Position numbers and translations under genes: made by a program. From Chloroflexota bacterium (GTDB lineage Bacteria > Chloroflexota > Anaerolineae > Anaerolineales > Villigracilaceae), in assembly GCA_016191985.1 (NCBI GenBank), contig JACPVB010000025.1, positions 1 to 8,816 of the forward strand: 8,816 nt of DNA, read 5' to 3'. The first letter of the stretch is position 1. Every line of letters starts with the position of its first letter. Below, one piece after another: positions 1-5,184 of this stretch. The notes beneath the pieces were generated by a model. That model did not search any database, was not told the DNA's origin, and saw nothing but the letters and a program-made list of their open reading frames with translations.

Positions 1-1134
1 CTGATGTTTCAAATCCACGAAGGCCGCGATATTGTATTGGTAGACCAGCGCGGGACGGGTAAATCGAATCCATTGCGCTGTCTTGATCCTGAAGATGAAT
101 CACTGACTGACGAACAGGTGCTTGCGAAACTTAAATCCTGCCCTGAAACGTTGGACGCCGATTTGCGTTTTTACACTACCGAAATCGCCATGACCGATTT
201 GGATGAAGTACGTTCTGCGTTGGGATATGAGACCATCAACATTTATGGCGGTTCTTACGGAACCCGCGCCGCGTTAACCTATCTGCGCATGTTCCCGCAG
301 CATGTCCGCACGGTCACGCTTGATGCAGTTGTAGACCCTGATTTTGTCATATTCATGGATGCGGCGGGGGATGGTCAGGCTGCGCTCGATAAATTCTTCT
401 CGCGTTGTGAAGCAGACGAAGCTTGCAAAACAACATTTCCCAAATTGAGAAGCGAGTTCAATGACCTGCTTGCCCGTTTGGAAGAGTCCCCGGTAGAAAT
501 TACCATCCCGCACCCGCTGACCAACAAACCGCTCGAACTGACCGTGACGCGTCAGATGATTACCAACATGGTCTTCAATACGCTTTATGTGCCAGACCTG
601 GTTGCCACTCTGCCGTTATCCATCCATGTGGCGTATGCGGATGAAGATTATGTCCCGTTGATTTCGCAGGCGTTTCTTGTGAATGCGGGTTTGTATGATG
701 GCATGTTTTACGCTGTCACCTGTACTGAGGATGCGCCGCTCATTTCCGCTGATGAAGCGGCTAAACGAAGTGGGCAAAGCGTCTTTGGAGATCGCACGGT
801 TGACTTTTCTTCGGTCTGTGCCGAATGGCAAAAAGGGAAGGTCTCGCCGAAGTTCCGTGAGCCTGTTATTTCGGATGTCCCTGTGTTGATTTTCTCTGGC
901 GAAGCAGATCCCATCACCCCGCCCTGGCATGTGGAGAATATGGCTGAAAGCCTCACCAACGAAATTCACCTCGTCTTTTCCGGTATGGGGCATGGCAATC
1001 TTTCCAGCCGATGCAGTACCAGACTGTTCAAAGACTTTATTGAGAATGCTTCGGTTGCGGGATTGGATACTGCCTGTGTGAAGGAAATCCAGCCGCCGCC
1101 GTTCTTTGTTGATTTCAGTGGACCACGTCCATAG
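1..1134 (+). CDS. Alpha/beta hydrolase, TAP/proline-iminopeptidase (S33) type, 5'-truncated by window edge
   Basis: The reading frame is open to base 1, so the N-terminus lies outside the window; the ATG at 4 is internal, because the family's oxyanion HGGPG-type motif and any signal peptide should come before the visible DIVLVDQRGTGKS segment. Numbering from that ATG, the nucleophile elbow is YGGSYGT with Ser84, the acid is Asp302 in SGEADP, and the base is His330 in GMGHGN, giving a complete Ser-Asp-His triad. Cysteines 27, 46, 240 and 272 sit where exported members of the family often carry disulfides, for example the VTCTED stretch near 238-243. The C-terminal part after about 285 matches a TAP-like C-terminal domain. 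Such enzymes remove N-terminal residues or short peptides from peptides, but the substrate cannot be read here; an esterase role is possible. It is followed 9 nt later by an ABC transporter pair and is probably cotranscribed with it. Confidence 0.88.
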   Translation: MMFQIHEGRDIVLVDQRGTGKSNPLRCLDPEDESLTDEQVLAKLKSCPETLDADLRFYTTEIAMTDLDEVRSALGYETINIYGGSYGTRAALTYLRMFPQHVRTVTLDAVVDPDFVIFMDAAGDGQAALDKFFSRCEADEACKTTFPKLRSEFNDLLARLEESPVEITIPHPLTNKPLELTVTRQMITNMVFNTLYVPDLVATLPLSIHVAYADEDYVPLISQAFLVNAGLYDGMFYAVTCTEDAPLISADEAAKRSGQSVFGDRTVDFSSVCAEWQKGKVSPKFREPVISDVPVLIFSGEADPITPPWHVENMAESLTNEIHLVFSGMGHGNLSSRCSTRLFKDFIENASVAGLDTACVKEIQPPPFFVDFSGPRP

Positions 1135-1143
1135 GGAACAAAC

Positions 1144-1875
1144 ATGATTCATGTACAAGGACTTTCGAAATCTTTTGGCAAAGTAAAAGCCGTTCAGAAC
1201 GTTTCCTTTTTCGCATCGGATGGACAGATCACGGGCTTGCTTGGTCCCAACGGCGCGGGGAAAAGTACCACGTTGCGGATGCTCTACACCCTGCTCAAGC
1301 CCGAAAGCGGGACGGCGCAAGTGGATGGATTCGATGTGCGGCAATCTCCGCTCGAAGTCCAGAGCCGAATCGGGGTCCTGGCAGATGCGCGTGGGTTGTA
1401 TCCACGCCTGACGAGCCGTGAGAATATCCGTTACTATGGGCGCTTGCATGGTTTGAGAGGGGAGGCGCTTGAAGAGCAAATCAACTCGCTGATGCTGTTG
1501 CTCGATATGCAGTCCATTGCAGACCGCAAGACCGAAGGATTTTCAACAGGTGAAAAACTCAAAGTTGCCATTGCCCGCACATTGGTACACAACCCTAAAA
1601 ATGTTTTACTCGATGAACCTACGAACGGCCTGGATGTGATGAGCACGCGGGCAATGCGTCAATTCATCCTGCGGCTGCGCGATGAGGGTAAATGCGTATT
1701 GTTCACGAGTCACATCATGCAGGAGGTTGCGGCGCTGTGTGACCAGATCATCATCATTTCACGCGGAGAGGTGTCTGCCAACGGCACTCCCGATGACTTG
1801 CGAAAACAAACAGGCCATGAAAACCTTGAAGACGCCTTTGTGGCCGCCATTGGTTCGGAAGAGGGGTTGATGTGA
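1144..1875 (+). CDS. natA: ABC transporter ATP-binding protein, NatA-like
   Basis: A 243-residue ABC ATPase, the usual size for a stand-alone subunit of an ABC-2 exporter. Walker A is GPNGAGKST (34-42), the signature is FSTGE (133-137), Walker B is NVLLDE (153-158) with catalytic Glu158, the D-loop is NGLD (161-164) and the switch His is His190 in TSH. The Q-loop position after IGVLA is Asp81 instead of Gln, and the signature differs from LSGGQ; both fit the NatA branch (IGVLxDxRGLYxRLTxRENI pattern), known for sodium or drug-type efflux in Bacillus. It energises the membrane protein encoded by the next gene at the cytoplasmic face. The start ATG has a weak AGGGAA SD six to eight bases upstream, overlapping the hydrolase stop. 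The stop TGA shares its last base with the ATG of the permease, indicating translational coupling. The family call is firm; sodium as substrate is only a family guess. Confidence 0.87.
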   Translation: MIHVQGLSKSFGKVKAVQNVSFFASDGQITGLLGPNGAGKSTTLRMLYTLLKPESGTAQVDGFDVRQSPLEVQSRIGVLADARGLYPRLTSRENIRYYGRLHGLRGEALEEQINSLMLLLDMQSIADRKTEGFSTGEKLKVAIARTLVHNPKNVLLDEPTNGLDVMSTRAMRQFILRLRDEGKCVLFTSHIMQEVAALCDQIIIISRGEVSANGTPDDLRKQTGHENLEDAFVAAIGSEEGLM

Positions 1876-3047
1876 TGAAAAAGATTCTGGTTATCTTTCA
1901 AAAGGAAATGCTCGATAACCTGCGTGATACCCGCAGTTGGATGACAGGTATGTTTTGGGCGCTTTTTGGGCCTTTACTCCTCGGCGGGATAATTATGTTG
2001 CTCGGCAACACCATCCGCGAGAATGTGGAAGAGTCGCTGGTTCTGCCAGTATCTGGCGTGGAAAATGCCCCCAGCCTGATCGCTTTTTTGGAACAGCAGG
2101 ATGTCATCATCGCACTAGCGCCTGCTGACCCTGAAGCCGCAGTCATCGCCGGCGACATCAACGTGGCTTTGATCATTCCACCTGATTATGGTGAAGATTT
2201 CTCCGCTGGCGAAACCGCCAAGGTTCAGCTTGTCTTTGACAGCACACGCCAGTCTGCAATAGCCGATATTAGCCGCGCACAGAGTCTGTTGGAAGGCTAT
2301 AGTGAATATATTGGTTTGCTGCGCTTGAGTCTGCGCGGCATCAGCCCGGAGGTGATGCGCGTGGTGCAGGTTGAGGAAGTGGATACTGCCACGCCACAAA
2401 GCCAGGCATTGATCTTCCTTTCGATGCTGCCGTACTTTATCATCTTTGCCATCTTCAACGGCGCATCGCCGGTCATTACCGATGCCACCGCCGGGGAACG
2501 GGAACGCGGCTCTCTTGAACCGTTGTTGATCAATCCACTGCCGCGGGGTTGGTTTGCTATTGGCAAGATGCTTTCCGCCATGCCGTTTGCCACTTTCAAT
2601 CTGATCATTACACTGGCTGGTTTTGCCGCCATATTCCGATTCCTGCCCATGGAGGAATTGCTCGGTATTCAAATCGGTTTTGACCTTGGTCCGCTGGCGG
2701 CGGTATTTGTGATCTGTCTGCCTATCGTCCTGCTGGCCTGTGCCATCCAGACTCTGATCGCTTCCTTTGCCAAGACCACCAAGGAGGCCGGAACGTACCT
2801 GCCATTTATCGGTTTGATCCCATCCTTGCCGGGGCTTGCGCTGGCATTCCTGCCGGTCAAACCGGACCTGTGGACGATGCTTATTCCAACCTTTGGTCAG
2901 CAGATTTTGATTAACCAATTCCTGCGCTCCGAACCGATTTCGAGGATGAATATCGTTGTCTCCGCCACGTTGACGATCCTGCTTTCGGTTGTAATCACTT
3001 ACATCGCGATCAAACTCTACGAAGGGGAACGCATTATTACCGGATGA
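1875..3047 (+). CDS. natB: ABC-2 type permease, NatB-like
   Basis: A 390-residue integral membrane protein of the ABC-2 exporter family. From the sequence, one membrane segment lies near residues 24-44, followed by a long, mostly extracytoplasmic domain (about 50-175), then five or six further hydrophobic segments near 177-197, 232-255, 271-297, 307-327 and 360-382. The motif GERERGSLEPLL (about 207-218), just after the second segment, is the cytoplasmic coupling motif typical of NatB/YhaP-type permeases (COG1668-like). ATG at 1875 is preferred over GTG at 1872 because it overlaps the natA stop (TGATG) and has the SD GAGGGG at 1861-1866 at a suitable distance. With NatA it would form a two-subunit exporter; the substrate is unknown. 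An 8-bp inverted repeat overlaps its stop codon. The gene order hydrolase-ATPase-permease suggests a shared role in export or processing, which is inference only. Confidence 0.86.
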   Translation: MKKILVIFQKEMLDNLRDTRSWMTGMFWALFGPLLLGGIIMLLGNTIRENVEESLVLPVSGVENAPSLIAFLEQQDVIIALAPADPEAAVIAGDINVALIIPPDYGEDFSAGETAKVQLVFDSTRQSAIADISRAQSLLEGYSEYIGLLRLSLRGISPEVMRVVQVEEVDTATPQSQALIFLSMLPYFIIFAIFNGASPVITDATAGERERGSLEPLLINPLPRGWFAIGKMLSAMPFATFNLIITLAGFAAIFRFLPMEELLGIQIGFDLGPLAAVFVICLPIVLLACAIQTLIASFAKTTKEAGTYLPFIGLIPSLPGLALAFLPVKPDLWTMLIPTFGQQILINQFLRSEPISRMNIVVSATLTILLSVVITYIAIKLYEGERIITG

Positions 3048-3066
3048 ACAGGTTCGAATCATCCGG
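3040..3066 (+). repeat. Inverted repeat overlapping the natB stop codon
   Basis: A perfect 8-bp inverted repeat: ccggatga (3040-3047) and tcatccgg (3059-3066) with an 11-nt loop containing the palindrome ttcgaa. The natB stop codon is the last three bases of the 5' arm. No T-run follows, so it is not a classical intrinsic terminator. It might protect the 3' end of the natAB message or help Rho-dependent ending; this is not shown by the sequence. Confidence 0.45.
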
Positions 3067-3152
3067 AAGATGGAAAACTGCCGATGGATGATGTTATTCC
3101 ATAACGACGAAATGTAATCGTTTTGCTTCACCGAATCGGAAAACTCCGCCCC

Positions 3153-3180
3153 TTGACGAATTTCCGTTTCCGCCTATAAT
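3153..3180 (+). promoter_or_regulatory. Sigma70-type promoter of the ilv leader and operon
   Basis: The -35 box is TTGACG (3153-3158, five of six consensus bases) and the -10 box is TATAAT (3175-3180, perfect), separated by 16 bp. Transcription would begin around A3187. This puts the start only about 13 nt before the ATG of a small Ile/Val/Leu-rich frame and about 140 nt before a strong terminator hairpin. It is the best promoter-like sequence seen in the window, and its position supports independent transcription of the ilv genes from natAB. Confidence 0.8.
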
Positions 3181-3199
3181 CGGGCGAAATCAAAAAGCC

Positions 3200-3301
3200 A
3201 TGAATATCATATTCAGCCTCTCCCTTATTATTGTCGTCCTTGTAGTCCTTATTATTAAAGGATTATTTTCGGTTAGGATGGCAACGGTGAGAGTGAAATA
3301 A
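3200..3301 (+). CDS. Branched-chain leader peptide (ilv attenuator), 33 aa
   Basis: A 33-codon frame starting with MNIIFSLS and continuing with the uninterrupted run LIIVVLVVLII at residues 9-19 (3224-3256). In all, 18 of 33 residues are Ile (6), Val (7) or Leu (5), exactly the end products of the genes downstream. The frame ends in TAA at 3299-3301, 22 nt before a terminator hairpin. Leader peptides of the enterobacterial ilvGMEDA and ilvB operons have the same length class and the same character; this one has no recognisable identity to them beyond composition. There is no clear SD: the predicted 5' untranslated stretch is only about 13 nt (aaatcaaaaagcc), so initiation would be nearly leaderless. 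Residues 15-22 also fold as an 8-bp RNA hairpin (3243-3250 with 3258-3265), a possible pause site. The alternative is a tiny single-span membrane protein with a basic tail, but the promoter, terminator and neighbours favour a regulatory leader. Confidence 0.78.
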   Translation: MNIIFSLSLIIVVLVVLIIKGLFSVRMATVRVK

Positions 3302-3335
3302 CACACCTTCGTAAGTGCAAAGAGCCGCCCTAACC
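3271..3335 (+). promoter_or_regulatory. Antiterminator helix of the ilv attenuator
   Basis: Bases 3271-3282 (ggttaggatggc) can pair with 3324-3335 (gccgccctaacc): ten Watson-Crick pairs, one G-U and a single A-C mismatch. The 3' arm is exactly the 5' arm plus most of the loop of the terminator, so the two helices exclude one another. The 5' arm lies in leader codons 24-28 and starts 14 nt after the last codon of the Leu/Ile/Val run. A ribosome stalled within that run would leave it exposed, whereas a ribosome moving through would mask or melt it. This is the expected logic for reading charged Ile/Val/Leu tRNA levels; it is inferred from base pairing, not measured. Confidence 0.72.
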
Positions 3336-3350
3336 ACGGGCGGCTTTTTT
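3324..3350 (+). terminator. Intrinsic terminator of the ilv attenuator
   Basis: A perfect 7-bp GC stem, gccgccc (3324-3330) and gggcggc (3338-3344), with a 7-nt loop (taaccac), runs straight into six T residues (3345-3350), followed by GTT. A-T and G-U pairs from 3319-3323 with the start of the T-run can extend the stem. It lies 22 nt after the leader-peptide stop and about 80 nt before ilvD, so it would stop transcription before the structural genes unless the competing upstream helix forms. It lies too far from natB, and beyond a new promoter, to serve mainly as the natB terminator. Confidence 0.9.
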
Positions 3351-3354
3351 GTTA

Positions 3355-3419
3355 GTAATTGGTAACTCGTAATTGGAGATTGACCGAGATGCGTTTACCA
3401 ATTACCAATCTCTAATTAC
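3355..3419 (+). repeat. Two interleaved inverted repeats in the ilvD 5' untranslated region
   Basis: The first pair is gtaattggtaa (3355-3365) with ttaccaattac (3395-3405), 11 perfect base pairs. The second is gtaattggagattg (3369-3382) with caatctctaattac (3406-3419), 14 pairs with a single G-U. The arms occur in the order A-B-A'-B', so the two helices cross: they could only form together as a pseudoknot, or else as alternatives. The related units gtaattgg recur, which looks like a short dispersed repeat that has expanded. The last arm ends four bases before the ilvD SD at 3423-3428, so folding could influence ilvD initiation. Confidence 0.6.
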
Positions 3420-3432
3420 TTCAAGGAGCCTC

Positions 3433-5100
3433 ATGCGATCAGATACAGTTAAAAAAGGATTTGACAAAGCGCCGCATCGTGCACTGTTGCGCGCCACGGG
3501 TTTGAAGGACGAGGATTTTAACAAGCCTTTCGTTGCCATTGTTAATTCGTATGTGGATGTTGTGCCCGGACATGTGCATTTGCAGGATTTTGGAAAACTG
3601 GTGAAGGATGCTGTGCGCGCGGCAGGCGGTGTGCCGTTCGAGTTCAACACCATCGGTGTGGATGATGGCGTGGCGATGGGTCATTTGGGGATGAAGTACT
3701 CGCTTCCTTCCCGTGAACTAATTGCTGACTGCGTCGAGACCATGATCGAGGCCCATAGATTTGACGCCATGGTCTGCATCCCAAACTGCGACAAGATTGT
3801 GCCTGGCATGTTGCTGGCGGCCATGCGTGTGAACGTGCCGACCATCTTCGTCTCTGGCGGGCCGATGGCGGCGGGCAAAACCCCCGAAGGCGAGACAATT
3901 GACTTGATCTCGGTCTTTGAAGGGGTGGGGGCTTTTTCAGCGGGGAAGATTGACGAAAAACGCCTCATGACTCTCGAAAGGTTTGCGTGCCCATCCTGTG
4001 GTTCCTGCTCAGGGATGTTTACTGCCAACTCGATGAACTGTCTGATGGAAGTGATTGGGCTGGCGCTGCCTTACAATGGTTCCGCACTGGCAAAGACTCC
4101 CGAACGGGAAGCGTTGGCGAAGCAGGCCGCCGCCCAGATCATGACCTTGATCGAACGCGATATCAAGCCGCGGGATGTTGTCACCGCCGAAGCAATTGAC
4201 GATGCGTTTGCACTGGATATGGCGATGGGCGGTTCCTCGAATACAGTTTTGCACACGCTGGCATTGGCGAACGAAGCGGGCGTGGATTATCCGCTGGATA
4301 GGATTAATTCTGTTGCAGATAAAGTGCCGCATATCTGCAAGGTGAGTCCAGCAGGTAAATGGCACATGGAAGACGTGCATCGCGCGGGAGGAATCCCTGC
4401 GATCTTGAACGAAATCCAATGGGGGACTGGGATGCTGCATTTTGACCGTCTGACCGTGACAGGCAAGACCCTGGGGGAATCCATTCAAGGTGCGGATATC
4501 AAGGATGAAGAAGTTATTCGACGTTATGACAACGCTCATTCCAAGCGCGGCGGCTTGTCCATTTTGTTTGGCAATCTGGCTCCGAATGGGGCGGTGGTGA
4601 AAGTGGGCGGCGTGAGCGAAGCGATGATGAAGTTTGAAGGCCCTGCGGTGATCTTTGAATCGCAGGATGAAGCCATGGCTGGGATTTTGGCGGGCAAGGT
4701 CAAAGCGGGGGATTGTGTGGTGGTGCGTTACGAAGGTCCGAAGGGCGGGCCTGGAATGCAGGAGATGCTCTCGCCCACGTCCGCGATTATGGGGCAGGGA
4801 CTCGGCGACAAGGTCGCGCTCATCACCGATGGCCGTTTCAGCGGCGGGACGCGCGGGGCGTGCATTGGTCATGTCTCACCGGAGGCGGCGGCCCGCGGGC
4901 CGATTGCGGCGCTCAAAGCCGGGGATGTCGTCCAAATTGATTTGGTGGCACGCAGGCTTGACGTTAGGTTGAGCGAGGCGGAGATTCAAAGTCGGCTGGA
5001 GGCGCTGCCTCCGTTCCAATCCAAAACAACATCCAAGTGGTTGAAGCGATATTCACATTTTGTTACAAGCGCCGATACGGGTGCGATATTAGAAAGCTAA
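3433..5100 (+). CDS. ilvD: Dihydroxy-acid dehydratase IlvD
   Basis: Converts 2,3-dihydroxy-isovalerate and 2,3-dihydroxy-3-methylvalerate into the 2-oxo acids that are transaminated to valine and isoleucine; cytoplasmic Fe-S enzyme. The 555-residue product is very close in layout to B. subtilis IlvD, from VKKGFDKAPHRALLRATG near the start. Family signatures are PNCDKIVPGM (118-126, cluster ligand Cys119) and CPSCGSCSGMFTANSMN (186-202, Cys186/189/192), and the second signature ALITDGRFSGGTRG lies near 462-475. The segment NSYVDVVPGHVHL (38-50) lacks the NPCN/NTCN cysteine of plant-type [2Fe-2S] enzymes, so the oxygen-sensitive bacterial type is more likely. The start at ATG 3433 is chosen because AAGGAG at 3423-3428 precedes it and similarity begins there. 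An in-frame TTG at 3373 would add 20 residues encoded by the upstream repeat and is rejected. It is the first enzyme gene after the attenuator. Confidence 0.97.
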   Translation: MRSDTVKKGFDKAPHRALLRATGLKDEDFNKPFVAIVNSYVDVVPGHVHLQDFGKLVKDAVRAAGGVPFEFNTIGVDDGVAMGHLGMKYSLPSRELIADCVETMIEAHRFDAMVCIPNCDKIVPGMLLAAMRVNVPTIFVSGGPMAAGKTPEGETIDLISVFEGVGAFSAGKIDEKRLMTLERFACPSCGSCSGMFTANSMNCLMEVIGLALPYNGSALAKTPEREALAKQAAAQIMTLIERDIKPRDVVTAEAIDDAFALDMAMGGSSNTVLHTLALANEAGVDYPLDRINSVADKVPHICKVSPAGKWHMEDVHRAGGIPAILNEIQWGTGMLHFDRLTVTGKTLGESIQGADIKDEEVIRRYDNAHSKRGGLSILFGNLAPNGAVVKVGGVSEAMMKFEGPAVIFESQDEAMAGILAGKVKAGDCVVVRYEGPKGGPGMQEMLSPTSAIMGQGLGDKVALITDGRFSGGTRGACIGHVSPEAAARGPIAALKAGDVVQIDLVARRLDVRLSEAEIQSRLEALPPFQSKTTSKWLKRYSHFVTSADTGAILES

Positions 5101-5107
5101 CTCTGGA

Positions 5108-5162
5108 GTGTGCCAGCTTGCTGCCACATCGCCAGCATACCCTGTTGGGCACACGAGCTGGC
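5108..5162 (+). repeat. Inverted repeats in the ilvD-ilvB gap
   Basis: The 84-nt gap contains gccagct (5112-5118) matched by agctggc (5156-5162). A second gccagc at 5131-5136 can pair with the same 3' arm, and gtgtgc (5108-5113) matches gcacac (5149-5154). The pairings compete and none is followed by a T-run, so this is not a terminator. It looks like a decayed palindromic repeat. No promoter is obvious, and the ilvB SD AAGGAG (5174-5179) follows directly. Confidence 0.4.
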
Positions 5163-5184
5163 GGATTCCAAATAAGGAGAACGA

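Noticed and set aside
1872..1874. GTG as start of the ABC permease
   Set aside because: ATG at 1875 directly follows, overlaps the natA stop as TGATG and has equally good or better SD spacing.
3103..3124. Possible terminator aacga/tcgtt followed by four T residues after natB
   Set aside because: The stem is only five AT-rich pairs with a 10-nt loop and a short T-run, too weak to call.
2115..3131. Long reverse-strand open frame of 338 codons opposite natB
   Set aside because: Its translation is rich in Gln, Arg and His with no recognisable motif and it mirrors the codon pattern of the clear membrane protein on the other strand. The same applies to the reverse frames opposite ilvD and ilvB.
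3373..3432. TTG-started N-terminal extension of IlvD by 20 residues
   Set aside because: The added residues come from the AT-rich repeat, have no SD ahead of them, and family similarity begins at the ATG at 3433, which has AAGGAG just upstream.
3048..3432. T-box riboswitch for the ilv genes
   Set aside because: There is no recognisable conserved T-box bulge sequence or specifier hairpin, and only about 140 nt lie between the promoter and the terminator, whereas a translated Ile/Val/Leu-rich frame fits well.
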